Notes: a model not told the origin generated them from the sequence alone. A stretch of 64,000 nt of DNA from Ktedonobacteraceae bacterium (GCA_035653615.1 DASRBN010000015.1:62001-126000), one strand, 5' to 3'; positions 42,094 through 52,152 are shown, counted from the first letter of the stretch. Made by a program: numbers and translations.

Positions 42094-42312
42094 GGTATTC
42101 CTTTCAAGATGCTACAAGGTTCCTCTAAAACAGTTGTAGTATACACGATAGAGGTTTATGGTGACGCTCTCTGACCATTGTTGCGGTCAAAGTATATGAA
42201 GCGAAAGCTCTCCTGCTTATTCCATTACTGTATTAACTATGCTATACTATTCCCGTACTCATCGTAACACAATCAAATCTAACCTCGCCAGCTTTTAGAT
42301 CGGGGGTAAATT

Positions 42313-44400
42313 ATGGCCCTGGAAGGGATGCAACTCGGTCGCTATCGTATTTTGAGTCTGATCGGCAGTGGTAATATGGGTGAAGTCTACCTTGCCGAGG
42401 ATACACTGCTCAATCGGCAGGTGGCTATAAAATTGATACGGACAGAAGGCTCTTCTTATCCCAATCCTGAAGCTGTAAAAGAGTCCGAGCGCCTGTTCCA
42501 GCGGGAGGCGAAAGCCATTGCCGCCCTTGATCATCCTAATATTTTGCCTCTCTATGATTACGGCGAACAGATTGTAAATGGAGCTCCTACGACCTATATG
42601 GTTATGCCGCTGCGCAAAGATGGCTCATTCGCTACCTGGCTACAGCAACGAGGGACTTCAAACCTGCTTTCGTTCGAAGAGGTAGGATATTTTGTGCGTC
42701 ATGCGGCAGATGCTCTGCAACATGCTCACAATCACCAGGTCACGCATCAAGATGTGAAACCATCCAACTTCCTGATCCAGCGTAACGAGCAGGCTAACAG
42801 CTTGCCCAATCTGCAACTGGGCGATTTCGGTATCGCGAAATTCACTACCGGCACCGCCGGTGCCAGCCGTACTATCCGTGGAACTCCAGCTTACATGGCC
42901 CCCGAACAGTGGATGGGTAATCCAGCTCAGGCCAGTGATCAGTATGCCTTGGCGATAATGGCGTATGATCTGCTCACCGGGCGGCTGCCCTTTCAAGGGA
43001 CACTCGCGAATCTCATGTACCAGCATTTTCAAGAGCAGCCCAGACCTCCGAGCCAGTTGAATCCGAAACTGCCACCGGAGGTCGATGCCGTATTTAATGT
43101 TGCGCTGGCGAAACAACCGGAAGCGCGTTTTAAGAGTGTCTCTGCTTTTGCAGAGGCATTGCGGCAAGCATTACATCTCCAGTCCACCGGTGCAATTGCT
43201 ACCAGTATTACTAACAATGATGATTCTACCGTGGTGCGTACTCCGCCTCCGCTAACGGGCAACGATATTCATACCTCGATTGCAATCAGCGCAGCAGAAG
43301 CGCAGACCGGTACGCAACGCGTACTCAATTTTGCGGATGGAAGGCAAGCGAACGTCGTGATACCGCCGGGAGCATATCATGGACAAATACTGCGCCTGGA
43401 GGGTCAGGGCCGGCCATCTCCTTATGGAGGGCCAGCCGGGGCCTTGCTGATCTCTATCATTATCGCAGGAGCACAAACGATTCCTACTATACCAGGACAG
43501 GATGATCTTGCGCCAACGGTAGCTGCAGCGCCTCTAACTCCTCCGCCTCCACCTCCCATTTCTCCGGTCGAGGCCTCATACACAAGTCAACAGCGTCAGG
43601 GCGTGCCTATGAGTATAATAATCCTGCTGGTTGTGTTCGCACTTCTGGCAGGACTTGGAGGTGGTGGATTCCTCTATTTCAGCAGAGCAAACTTGTCGAA
43701 TACAAATCAGATCAATACAGGCTCAACAAATCCAGAGACTACACCGTCGCACCCACAAAACACTGTCACTACGGGCACCACCCCTCAAGGTCAACCCGAT
43801 GCAACGGCGACTACTCCAACCAATAGTGGGCCAGCAAACCCGTATACGCAGGGCGGCACGCTGGTACTGAATGACCCACTGACGCGAAATAACTACGGTT
43901 GGGATACCGGCACAAATAGCAATAACGCTGTGTGCCAGTTCACTTCACAGGGCCTTGAAGTCATCCAACCAAAACAGGGATATTTCCATGGCTGTATCGC
44001 GAAGAGTACCAATTTTAGTAACTTCGCTTATGAGGTGCAGGTAAACATGATCTCGGGCGATTATGTTGGCATCATCTTCTGCGCCAATAAAGCGCAAGGA
44101 AACTATTATTTCTTCTATATCAAGCCGAATGGCGATTATGCGCTTCAAATTTATAGCGGGGACAAGGCTCAACGCACGATAACGTCAGGTACCAGTTCAG
44201 CAATAACGACGGGCCTGCCCGCGACCAATGTGCTGGCTGTTGTGGTACAAAATGGGAGCATCCGTTTGTACGTGAATCAAACCGATATCGCGAATATCAG
44301 TAATACCCTCTACCCATCTGGACAAATCGGTGTTTTCAGTGGCAATGACACAGATATTGCCGATGCCGTGTTTAGTAATGCCCGCGTCTGGCAGTTGTAA
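42313..44400 (+). CDS. Membrane Ser/Thr protein kinase with DnaJ-C-like segment and extracellular domain
   Basis: 695 residues. The kinase domain (about 10-275) has GSGNMGEVYLAED, VAIKLI, HQDVKPSNFLI, LGDFGIAKF and YMAPEQW, all active-site residues present. Residues about 333-388 (NFADGRQANVVIPPGAYHGQ, LRLEGQGRPSPYGGPAGALLI) look like the substrate-binding C-terminal domain of DnaJ. A Pro stretch and one membrane helix (about 433-456) follow, then a Thr/Asn-rich linker and an exported LamG/DUF1080-like domain (515-695). GGGGGT precedes the ATG. It probably senses an external ligand. Confidence 0.9.
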   Translation: MALEGMQLGRYRILSLIGSGNMGEVYLAEDTLLNRQVAIKLIRTEGSSYPNPEAVKESERLFQREAKAIAALDHPNILPLYDYGEQIVNGAPTTYMVMPLRKDGSFATWLQQRGTSNLLSFEEVGYFVRHAADALQHAHNHQVTHQDVKPSNFLIQRNEQANSLPNLQLGDFGIAKFTTGTAGASRTIRGTPAYMAPEQWMGNPAQASDQYALAIMAYDLLTGRLPFQGTLANLMYQHFQEQPRPPSQLNPKLPPEVDAVFNVALAKQPEARFKSVSAFAEALRQALHLQSTGAIATSITNNDDSTVVRTPPPLTGNDIHTSIAISAAEAQTGTQRVLNFADGRQANVVIPPGAYHGQILRLEGQGRPSPYGGPAGALLISIIIAGAQTIPTIPGQDDLAPTVAAAPLTPPPPPPISPVEASYTSQQRQGVPMSIIILLVVFALLAGLGGGGFLYFSRANLSNTNQINTGSTNPETTPSHPQNTVTTGTTPQGQPDATATTPTNSGPANPYTQGGTLVLNDPLTRNNYGWDTGTNSNNAVCQFTSQGLEVIQPKQGYFHGCIAKSTNFSNFAYEVQVNMISGDYVGIIFCANKAQGNYYFFYIKPNGDYALQIYSGDKAQRTITSGTSSAITTGLPATNVLAVVVQNGSIRLYVNQTDIANISNTLYPSGQIGVFSGNDTDIADAVFSNARVWQL

Positions 44401-44403
44401 TTA

Positions 44404-45918
44404 TCAGGAGGAACCTACTGCGATACCCCCCTCAATGGTATACATGGCTTCGTTGAAATAGCCTCCAGATGGCGCGGTTGCAAGGGCAAAAATAGGAAAG
44501 GCCCGGCCATTGCAAAAAGCTGTTGCGATGTAATCGCCGACTTTGTTGTTGCCCTGCGCAACCCAGGAGCCAGGGATAGGACCGCCCAGCCGTATTTTGC
44601 TACTCCAGGTGTTGCCTCCATCAATTGACGAGACAAAACCAACGGAGAGGGCGCAATTGTTGTGACAAGCGGCGGGGTAATAATAGAAGGTGAGGCCCAG
44701 GTGTGCCCCGGCGCCGGAAGTTGCCGGATCAATGCCGAAGCCTGAAACGTAATAATTAATGCCGCTTCCTACAGGTGCAATAGGGATGCGTCGCACCGGC
44801 GACCAGGAGATACCATTGGATGATGACATCATCACCAGGTCGTTTCCCTGGCAGTTCGACTCAAAACGGCAGTCCACCCACACCAGGTAAACTTTTCCGG
44901 ACTGGTCAACCTGTGGCGTAAGCAAGATATTATCGGTGAAGTAGGCATTGCCGGAGAACGACGTAACAGCAGTAAGTGGAACAGCGCTGTTCCAGCTGGC
45001 TCCCCCATCGGTTGACCGGAAGACCATGATTTCCGTTTCGTGCCTGTTACTGATAGGCACAATCACCGTTCCGTTGGGCTGTACAAGCGGATAGCCACTC
45101 GTACCCGTGTCTCCATTGGCCGTGGTCTTTATAGCGCCCCAGGTTCTTCCTCCATCTCGTGATGTACTCATCTCAATCAGGTCGCCTTTCGTATAGTCAT
45201 CCCATTGCGCGTAACAATTGCCGAAATAGGGGCTGCCAGGGGTGTTATCGCAGGTAATCCAATCCTTGTCGAATCCACCGTAGCTGCCGGTATCTGCAAT
45301 CGCGATAGGCGTATTCCATGCTGTTCCGCCATTCGTTGACAGGCTGATCAACACCGCCGGTGCTGAAATGCCCGCTTGATTTGCCAGGAAAGCGACAGTG
45401 GCAATCATCCAGGTAGCATGCCTGACATCATAAGTGACAGAGGGGTCAGTGATACGGTCATAGGGACCGCCAGCAGGCTTTGTCGTACCTCGTAAGAAGC
45501 CATTCTGCCACGTATCGCCGCCATCGGTTGAGGTGGCCCAACCGATGTTGGAACTGCCGACATCGATAAAGCGACCAGCCTGGAATGTATCGACGATAGT
45601 ATTCCCATAGGCATAGGATGAAGGCTCGACCTCCGTTCTATGCTGGCCCTCGCTGTTGCCATACGGATCGGTGCTGAGCTTGACGGGAATGTTGGGATGC
45701 GGAGTGGGTGTAGGGGTGGGTGGCATAGTAGCTTGCGGTGTATTTGTGGGCTGCGTTGGCGATCTGGAAGCCTGTGGCCGCGATTGGTGTGTATCGCCAG
45801 GGGTCGATTTTACAGACGCGAAGTTGGAGAGGAGATCGAACGTGAGGAACGTAAAAAGCGCCAGTAACAATATGACAAGAACAACTAGAAACCAGCGTTT
45901 CTGCAATAGTTCAGGCAT
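44404..45918 (-). CDS. Sialidase-like BNR-repeat surface protein
   Basis: 504 residues. An N-terminal membrane anchor (FLVVLVILLLALFTFLTFDLL, about 9-30) and a Thr/Pro linker lead to a six-bladed propeller-like region. Asp-box (BNR) motifs are repeated: STDGGDTWQNG, STNGGTAWNTP, SRDGGRTWGAI, STDGGASWNSA and SIDGGNTWSSK. These occur in sialidases and other glycan-binding propellers. Catalytic sialidase residues could not be confirmed. AAGGAGG precedes the ATG. It ends only 3 bases from the convergent kinase gene. Confidence 0.82.
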   Translation of the reverse strand: MPELLQKRWFLVVLVILLLALFTFLTFDLLSNFASVKSTPGDTHQSRPQASRSPTQPTNTPQATMPPTPTPTPHPNIPVKLSTDPYGNSEGQHRTEVEPSSYAYGNTIVDTFQAGRFIDVGSSNIGWATSTDGGDTWQNGFLRGTTKPAGGPYDRITDPSVTYDVRHATWMIATVAFLANQAGISAPAVLISLSTNGGTAWNTPIAIADTGSYGGFDKDWITCDNTPGSPYFGNCYAQWDDYTKGDLIEMSTSRDGGRTWGAIKTTANGDTGTSGYPLVQPNGTVIVPISNRHETEIMVFRSTDGGASWNSAVPLTAVTSFSGNAYFTDNILLTPQVDQSGKVYLVWVDCRFESNCQGNDLVMMSSSNGISWSPVRRIPIAPVGSGINYYVSGFGIDPATSGAGAHLGLTFYYYPAACHNNCALSVGFVSSIDGGNTWSSKIRLGGPIPGSWVAQGNNKVGDYIATAFCNGRAFPIFALATAPSGGYFNEAMYTIEGGIAVGSS

Positions 45919-46241
45919 TGGAGACCCTCCTTACCCAGCTTTCCTAATCTGAGCAAGAGTATACCACACCTCCAAAATTCACGGATAGGCTGTGCAAAAG
46001 CCATTTTCACCACGTAGTTAAGACAGCTTGATAGCAGAAGTTAAAAAAATGTTAGTTTTGGCTAAAAAATAACTTAGAGTTTTTACTGCTGACTTGTTGA
46101 ATCCCAAGATTACAGTTATTGTTAGTAGGAGAAGCGCAAAGAGAAGGGAGCTTCATCAAATACGGTAACTGAAAACAGTTACTATTACCCAGGAGATGAT
46201 AATTAGTTTATGCAGTTAATTAGATTTGAGAATTGCAACAG
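45919..46241. other. AT-rich intergenic region upstream of the glycan cluster
   Basis: About 320 bases, richer in A and T than its surroundings (46030-46080 especially). It should hold the divergent promoters of the sialidase-like gene and the gmhA operon. No defined boxes, repeats or small genes were recognised. Confidence 0.5.
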
Positions 46242-46940
46242 ATGTTAAGCCATAAGGAATGGGCGGTGCAGGCGCTGCCCGATCAGCCGGTAACGCAGGG
46301 AATTGACTATCAAGGCCTTGTTGAAGACGTACTGGCTCTTCGTCGCAGAGTATTGGATGATGCGCTACTTCAGTTCGCCGCGCGGGCGCAAGCATTGGCG
46401 CAGATCGCAAAGCTACTGGTTGGGACCTTACGAGCCGGACATAAAGTGCTTGTTGCAGGGAACGGGGGGAGCGCTGCTGAGGCACAGCATTTTGCTGCGG
46501 AACTGGTGGGCCGATTTAAGCGCGAACGCCTACCCTATGCAGTCCTTTCTCTTACCACCGATACTTCGATCCTTACTGCTGTGGCCAACGATTATGGCTA
46601 TGCCGAAGTCTTTGCGCGCCAGGTACGAGGATTCGGCCAGCCGGGCGATCTGCTGCTGCTTTTCAGTACCAGCGGCGAGTCCGAGAATCTTGTGCGTGCC
46701 GCACTGGAGGCTCAGCAATGCCTGATGAGCGTGGCAGCGATTACTGGTGATCGGTCCAGTCGCCTGGAACAAATTGCCGATATTACGCTACGCGTGCCGG
46801 TCGTCGATACGGCCATAGCTCAAGAGCTGCATATGATGGCGACGCATATTCTCTGCGATATTACCGAAACCGAACTCGCGCAGTGGGAAGTGCCAGCCTC
46901 GGTCGAAGACCGTTTCCGATTGGAACAAGAGGGCATATGA
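46242..46940 (+). CDS. gmhA: Phosphoheptose isomerase-like SIS protein
   Basis: About 232 residues with one SIS domain: GHKVLVAGNGGSAAEAQHFAAELVGRFKRER is the GmhA signature, followed by FSTSGESENLVRAALEAQ and HMMATHILCDITE. GmhA converts sedoheptulose-7-P to D-glycero-D-manno-heptose-7-P. The ATG at 46242 is preferred; a TTG at 46233 is also possible. The next gene overlaps by 4 bases (ATGA), so the two are translationally coupled. Confidence 0.85.
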   Translation: MLSHKEWAVQALPDQPVTQGIDYQGLVEDVLALRRRVLDDALLQFAARAQALAQIAKLLVGTLRAGHKVLVAGNGGSAAEAQHFAAELVGRFKRERLPYAVLSLTTDTSILTAVANDYGYAEVFARQVRGFGQPGDLLLLFSTSGESENLVRAALEAQQCLMSVAAITGDRSSRLEQIADITLRVPVVDTAIAQELHMMATHILCDITETELAQWEVPASVEDRFRLEQEGI

Positions 46941-47575
46941 GGCGACCGGCTCTCTTTCTCGATCGCGATGGAACGCTGGTCTATCCTCGTCATTATCCAT
47001 CCAGACCTGAGGAACTGTGTCTTTATGATGGTGTGGGAGAAGCACTGAGGACGTTCCAGGAAGCTGGCTTCCGGCTGGTAGTGGTAACAAATCAAGCAGG
47101 CATTGCGCGTGGGTATTTCAAGGAGGATGACCTGTGGCGCATGCATACATACCTTGCGAAGGAACTGGCGAAGTCAGGCGTTCATCTCGATGCCATCTAT
47201 TACTGCCCGCACCATCCAGAGGGCGTCATCCCGGAGCTGGCTGTCGTGTGTGATTGTCGTAAGCCGCAACCGGGAATGTTGTTGCGAGCCGCCAGAGACC
47301 TGGCCTTGAATCTGCCGCGTTCATGGTTCGTGGGCGACATCCTTGATGATATCGAGGCGGGAAACAGGGCAGGTTGCCGTACCGTTCTCGTCGATCTGGG
47401 AACCGAAAAACCGCCCGCAAGCCAGTTGCGCCGTCCAAATTTTATTGCGCGCAACACTATACATGCGCTGCGTATCATCGCTGCATGCGAGCACCTTGGA
47501 GCGGCAGCGGAGCTTACCTATCGTCCACCGGCCTGGCAAGAAGACGCCGAATTAATGGGACGCATCGCACTTTAG
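46937..47575 (+). CDS. gmhB: D-glycero-D-manno-heptose 1,7-bisphosphate phosphatase (HAD, GmhB-like)
   Basis: 212 residues. The HAD motif I is LFLDRDGTLVYPRHYP, motif II VVVTNQAGIARGYF, and motif IV FVGDILDDIEAGNRAG. The zinc-site cysteines appear in YYCPHHPEG and CDCRKPQPGML, typical of GmhB and histidinol phosphatase. It would remove the C7 phosphate of heptose bisphosphate. It starts inside the gmhA stop codon. Confidence 0.88.
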   Translation: MRRPALFLDRDGTLVYPRHYPSRPEELCLYDGVGEALRTFQEAGFRLVVVTNQAGIARGYFKEDDLWRMHTYLAKELAKSGVHLDAIYYCPHHPEGVIPELAVVCDCRKPQPGMLLRAARDLALNLPRSWFVGDILDDIEAGNRAGCRTVLVDLGTEKPPASQLRRPNFIARNTIHALRIIAACEHLGAAAELTYRPPAWQEDAELMGRIAL

Positions 47576-47588
47576 CCCTTGAATGCAC

Positions 47589-47635
47589 GTCATTCTGAGC
47601 ACAGTGAATGTCATTCTGAGCGCAGCGAAGAATCT
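47589..47635. repeat. Family A repeat, two left half-copies
   Basis: GTCATTCTGAGCACAGTGAA (47589-47608) is followed directly by GTCATTCTGAGCGCAGCGAA plus GAATCTT (47609-47635). Both are left arms; the inverted right arm is missing, so this copy is incomplete. Confidence 0.75.
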
Positions 47636-47711
47636 TCAGTCTCTGGCACTATCACATCTATACAAAAGAACGATCATTCAAACCGGTTAATGATACGAAC
47701 GAGGGGAAATA

Positions 47712-48887
47712 ATGATTGACGAGCGATGGTTGACAGTCAAAAAAGTACTGGCTGTCAGGCTTGATAACCTTGGTGACGTGCTGGTCACCACGCCTGCTTT
47801 GCATGCTATAAAAACTTCGCTGCCGCGTGCCAGTTTGACATTGCTGGCCAGCCCGGTCGGTGCCCAGGTCGCCCGTCTCAATCCTGATCTCGATGATGTA
47901 ATTGTCTATCAAGCCCCCTGGATGGACCCCTGGCACAAACTGCCGCAAGATAGCCAACGCGAGCAGCAAATGATCGACCATATTCGCGAACAGCAATTCG
48001 ACGGCGCCATTATTTTCACTTCGTATCATCAAAGTTCGCTGCCGGCCGCTTACCTGTGTTACCTGGCGGATATCCCGCTGCGTGTTGCCGCTTCTATTGA
48101 CGGCCCCGGTTCGCTGCTAACCACGCGCCACAAACACCCGGAGCGCATGATGCACGAAGTCGAACGCGGCCTCGACCTGGTGGGTGCGATTGGCCTCACA
48201 ACTGACAACCTCGACCTGGTTTTGCAGGTGCCGCAAGAGGCGCGCGCTCAATTAGCCCGGCGTTTATCTGCTGCCGACCTCGACTCGCGCCGCCCACTGA
48301 TAGTTATTCATCCCGGGTGCAGCATGCCGGCCCGCACCTACCCCTGGGAAATGTACGCGCAGGTGGTCGATTTAGTAGTCGAACAGCTTGGGGCGGTAGT
48401 CGCGCTTACCGGCGCAGACGACGAGATGGCATTAGTCGAGCAAGTGCTGGATCAACTGGGACCGGAGACGCGCCAGTCCACCTTTGCTTTTGCCGGAAAA
48501 CTGTCTTTCCCTGAGTTTTGCGCGCTCATCGAGGCCGCTGATTTGACCATTACCAACAATACAGGGCCGATGCATATCTCAGCAGCGCTAAAAACTCCTG
48601 TCGTGGCATTGTTTGCCCTCACCAATCCCCCTGAACAATGGGGACCCTGGCGTGTGGCTCATCGCCAACTGTATCATGATGTATCCTGCCGCATCTGCTA
48701 CAGCCGCATCTGCCCTTATGGACACGAGTGCCTGCGCCTCGTCTCGCCGCAGATGGTTGTCAACGCAGCAAGCGAGCTACTCGTGCAAGCTGTAGGGGCG
48801 AGGGATGAGAACTTACCCGCCTCGAAAAATGTGCCAGGAACGGCACATCATATGTATGAAGCGCAACAAGTGGAGGTAGAGCGATGA
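47712..48887 (+). CDS. Glycosyltransferase family 9 (heptosyltransferase-like), first of three
   Basis: 391 residues of GT-B fold. VKKVLAVRLDNLGDVLVTTPALHAIK (about 10-35) is the ADP-heptose:LPS heptosyltransferase opening. PLIVIHPGCSMPARTYPWEMYAQ (about 197) starts the donor domain, and LTITNNTGPMHISAALKTPVVALF (about 278) is the DTGP-like donor site. CRICYSRICPYGHECL is a Cys cluster near the C-terminus. GAGGGGAAA precedes the ATG. It overlaps the next gene by 4 bases. Confidence 0.9.
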   Translation: MIDERWLTVKKVLAVRLDNLGDVLVTTPALHAIKTSLPRASLTLLASPVGAQVARLNPDLDDVIVYQAPWMDPWHKLPQDSQREQQMIDHIREQQFDGAIIFTSYHQSSLPAAYLCYLADIPLRVAASIDGPGSLLTTRHKHPERMMHEVERGLDLVGAIGLTTDNLDLVLQVPQEARAQLARRLSAADLDSRRPLIVIHPGCSMPARTYPWEMYAQVVDLVVEQLGAVVALTGADDEMALVEQVLDQLGPETRQSTFAFAGKLSFPEFCALIEAADLTITNNTGPMHISAALKTPVVALFALTNPPEQWGPWRVAHRQLYHDVSCRICYSRICPYGHECLRLVSPQMVVNAASELLVQAVGARDENLPASKNVPGTAHHMYEAQQVEVER

Positions 48888-50017
48888 AGGAATGGCTTGA
48901 GGCTCGTAACATACTGGCCGTGCGGCTGGACAATATCGGCGATGTCATCATGCTTGGCCCTGCCTTACGAGCGGTAAAGGAAACTTCGCCGCAGGCTCGT
49001 CTCACACTCCTGGCGAGTCCCGCCGGGGCGACCGCGGTTCCATTGCTGCCCTGGATCGATGATGTCATCACGTGGCGCCCTATCTGGCAGGATGTCGGTG
49101 GGCGCATGCCTTTTGACCCGTCACGCGAGCGCGAGTTGATCGATATCCTGGCTCAGCGCGGATTCGATGCCGCTTTGATCTTCACCTCGTTCAGCCAGAC
49201 GCCGCATGTTCCCGGCTATGTCTGCTACCTGGCGGGTATTCCACTTCGTGCCGGAGAATCGAAGGAGTTCGGCGGCAGCACCCTGACGAACGAATTGAAA
49301 GGCTCGCCCGATCAACTGCACCAGGCAGAGCGAAATTTGCGCCTCGTCGAGCAGCTTGGCTTCGTCGTTCATGACCGCCAGCTCATGGTTTCCCTATCTT
49401 CAGAGGCGCGAGCAGCCGTACCGGCTTTACTCAATAACGCCGGAATCAACCCGGACAGGCCATATCTGCTGCTTCATCCGGGCGCCAGCGCGCAGGCCCG
49501 CCGCTATCCACCAGAACGCTATGGCGTGCTCGCTCGTCTGTTGACCCGGCGCGGCTGGCAGGTGCTGGTAACCGGCGTTGAACGCGAAGCGGCGTTGATC
49601 GAAGAGGTCATTGAACATGCGCCCCAGGCCCATTCCCTGATTGGTGGAACCACACTGGCTGAATATGCTGCCCTCGTCGAGAGCGCGGCTCTCGTCATCT
49701 GCAATGATACCCTGCCCATGCATCTTGCCGATGCCCTGAGAACTCCGGCAGCCGTCCTGTTCTCCGGTACCGACTTCGAGGAGCAATGGCGTCCAAGAGC
49801 AACGCGCGCGCGGTTGCTGAGGCGAAACACCTCCTGCCACCCTTGTTATCTCTTTACCTGCCCTATCGGCCAGCCCTGCCTCGACATCTCGCCCGAAGAG
49901 GTAGTCGAAGAGGTTGAATCCTTACTGACCTCGCTGCCCGATTCGCGTAGGGACGAACCCATGAGGTCTCCCGTTGGCAGCCGTCCAGAATTGGATGGGA
50001 GTGTGGATGTATGTTAA
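48884..50017 (+). CDS. Glycosyltransferase family 9 (heptosyltransferase-like), second of three
   Basis: 377 residues, clearly paralogous to the preceding gene: NILAVRLDNIGDVIMLGPALRAVK, LLLHPGASAQARRYPPERY and ALVICNDTLPMHLADALRTPAAVLF. The Cys cluster CHPCYLFTCPIGQPCL is kept. GGAGGTAGAGCG lies before the ATG, and the start overlaps the upstream stop. The donor is presumably the heptose nucleotide made by the GmhA/GmhB pathway. The acceptor is unknown. Confidence 0.9.
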   Translation: MKEWLEARNILAVRLDNIGDVIMLGPALRAVKETSPQARLTLLASPAGATAVPLLPWIDDVITWRPIWQDVGGRMPFDPSRERELIDILAQRGFDAALIFTSFSQTPHVPGYVCYLAGIPLRAGESKEFGGSTLTNELKGSPDQLHQAERNLRLVEQLGFVVHDRQLMVSLSSEARAAVPALLNNAGINPDRPYLLLHPGASAQARRYPPERYGVLARLLTRRGWQVLVTGVEREAALIEEVIEHAPQAHSLIGGTTLAEYAALVESAALVICNDTLPMHLADALRTPAAVLFSGTDFEEQWRPRATRARLLRRNTSCHPCYLFTCPIGQPCLDISPEEVVEEVESLLTSLPDSRRDEPMRSPVGSRPELDGSVDVC

Positions 50018-51093
50018 GCAAGGAAAGGGAAATACGGCGTATCGCCATCTTCCGAGCGCTCCAACTCGGCGACCTCCTGGTGGCTGTACCGGCATTGCGC
50101 GCGCTTCGCGAACGATTTGCTTGCGCCGAAATAACACTCATCGGCCTTCCCTGGGCGGCCTCATTTGTACGGCGCTTCAGCCGCTACATTGACCGCTTTG
50201 TTGAATTTCCCGGCTTCCCCGGTATTGACGAAGTGGAAGTCAATCCCAAGCGTACCGCGCGTTTTCTCGCGCAACAGCGGGCCTACAGTTATGACCTGGT
50301 CATCCAGATGCATGGAGATGGCACCGCCAGCAATCCGTTCGCGCTTCAACTTGGAGGAGATGTAACGGTTGGCTACTTTCAAGGCAAACGACCCGCTAGA
50401 TTGACGCTCGGTCGAAAGTACCCACAGCACCTCTCAGAAATTGAGCGCAATCTCGCGTTAGTCCGATTGCTCGGTTGCCGCGACGTTGATCCCAGGCTGG
50501 AGTTTCCATTGTACAACCAGGATTACGCGGAGGCATCGGCGTTGCTCCAGCGGCTCCCCCTGGCGACGCGCCCCTGGATTGGCATTCATGCAGGCGCCCG
50601 ACCGCCGTCTCGCCGCTGGCCTGCCGAATACTTTGCCCGGCTCGCCGACACATTCGCGCAACGCTTTAATGCACAGGTAATCTTGACCGGAGGTCCTGCT
50701 GAAGAGCCAATTGTACAGAAAGTCGTAGATTTGATGGCTACATCGCCGTTGAATATAGCGGGACAAACTTCGCTCGGTGGCCTGGCCGCCTTAATCAGCG
50801 AATTGGACCTGTTCATCAGCAACGATACCGGCCCTGCCCATATCGCGAATGCTCTCGATGTGTCCAGCGTCACCATCTTTGGCCCGGCGGATTACCGGCG
50901 CTGGGCGCCGCTCGATCAAGAGCGGCATCGCGTCATCCGGCGCCCGGTAGCATGCAGTCCCTGCGGTTACTGGGATTGTCCTATCGATCATCGCTGCCTG
51001 CGCTGGATTCATCCCGACGAGGTTGCAGAGGCGGCAATATCCTTGCTGTCGCCTGTCATAGCAGAACATTCGACTATAGTGAAAGGTGTGTGA
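50011..51093 (+). CDS. Glycosyltransferase family 9 (heptosyltransferase-like), third of three
   Basis: 360 residues: IRRIAIFRALQLGDLLVAVPALRALRERF, WIGIHAGARPPSRRWPAEYF, VILTGGPAEEPIV, and DLFISNDTGPAHIANALDVSSVTIFG. CSPCGYWDCPIDHRCL repeats the C-terminal Cys cluster. It begins 7 bases before the end of the previous gene. It diverges more from the first two, so it probably adds a different residue or uses another acceptor. Confidence 0.9.
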   Translation: MLSKEREIRRIAIFRALQLGDLLVAVPALRALRERFACAEITLIGLPWAASFVRRFSRYIDRFVEFPGFPGIDEVEVNPKRTARFLAQQRAYSYDLVIQMHGDGTASNPFALQLGGDVTVGYFQGKRPARLTLGRKYPQHLSEIERNLALVRLLGCRDVDPRLEFPLYNQDYAEASALLQRLPLATRPWIGIHAGARPPSRRWPAEYFARLADTFAQRFNAQVILTGGPAEEPIVQKVVDLMATSPLNIAGQTSLGGLAALISELDLFISNDTGPAHIANALDVSSVTIFGPADYRRWAPLDQERHRVIRRPVACSPCGYWDCPIDHRCLRWIHPDEVAEAAISLLSPVIAEHSTIVKGV

Positions 51094-51102
51094 AGGTATT
51101 CC

Positions 51103-52062
51103 ATGCGGCGTCTCAACATATTGATCTGGCATATTCATGGTAGCTATCTCAATACCCTGGCCCGGCTCGACCACAACTGGTACCTGCCCATCAAACCCGG
51201 TCGCCCGGAGGGATATGGCGGTCGCGGCCCAACATTCGACCTGCCCGATTACGTGCGCGAAGTTCCAGCAGAGCAGGTGCGGAATCTCGATCTTGACCTC
51301 ATCATCTATCAAACGCCGAAGAATTACTTCGAGGATCAATTCGAGCTATTGAGTTCGGAACAACGCCGCCTGCCGAAAATCTACCTGGAACACAACACGC
51401 CCAAACCCAATGCCGTCGACACGCGTCACCCGATTGACGATCCCGATGTCCTGCTTGTGCATGTCACCCACTACAACCGGCTGATGTGGGACAACGGACG
51501 TACCCCAACCATCGTTATCGAACACAGCGTAGCCATTGACCCTACAATTCGCTACAGCGGGCATCTTGAGCGCGGTATTACCGTCGTCAATGGCATGCAG
51601 AAGCGGCCCCGCGTTGCCGGCTACGACCTGTTCCTACATGCCAGACAGAAGGTGCCCCTGGACGCTGTAGGAATGGAGACCGAGGCGTTCGGTGGCCTGG
51701 GAGATATCCCATACCGCGAATTACATCATCTCGTGGCAGGATACCGCTTCTTATTCAGCCCGATTCGTTATACCAGCCTGCCCCTGGCTGTGATCGAGGC
51801 CATGACCATCGGTATGCCGGTCGTCGCCCTGGCGACAACAGAACTGCCAACCGTCATCGAAAATGGTAAAACCGGCTATGTGTCCTGCGACCTCGATACA
51901 CTTGTCAACCAAATGCGCTCTCTACTCGTGGATAAAGAGAAAGCCTACCAGTTAGGGGAGAATGCGCGAGCCGTTGCTCGTGAGCGGTTCGGCCTTGATC
52001 GTTTCATCCACGATTGGAACCACGCATTTGAAATGGTTATGCCAGCAGCATGGATGCGCTGA
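51103..52062 (+). CDS. GT4-like glycosyltransferase
   Basis: 319 residues. The N-terminal half (LNILIWHIHGSYLNTLARLDHNWYLP) is an acceptor-type Rossmann domain. The C-terminal half has YRFLFSPIRYTSLPLAVIEAMTIGMPVVALATTELPTVIENGKTGYV, the donor-binding EX7E-like region of GT-B, GT4-type enzymes. The overall length is short for GT4. It starts 9 bases after the third GT9 gene and is in the same operon. The sugar is unknown. Confidence 0.8.
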   Translation: MRRLNILIWHIHGSYLNTLARLDHNWYLPIKPGRPEGYGGRGPTFDLPDYVREVPAEQVRNLDLDLIIYQTPKNYFEDQFELLSSEQRRLPKIYLEHNTPKPNAVDTRHPIDDPDVLLVHVTHYNRLMWDNGRTPTIVIEHSVAIDPTIRYSGHLERGITVVNGMQKRPRVAGYDLFLHARQKVPLDAVGMETEAFGGLGDIPYRELHHLVAGYRFLFSPIRYTSLPLAVIEAMTIGMPVVALATTELPTVIENGKTGYVSCDLDTLVNQMRSLLVDKEKAYQLGENARAVARERFGLDRFIHDWNHAFEMVMPAAWMR

Positions 52063-52152
52063 GAACTGCTTTTCTGACCGGATGAGTGCGAGCGGCGTTT
52101 CCGGTCGGAATAAGATCAGTAATGCCACCTTGTGGCATGGAGAGGATACCGA

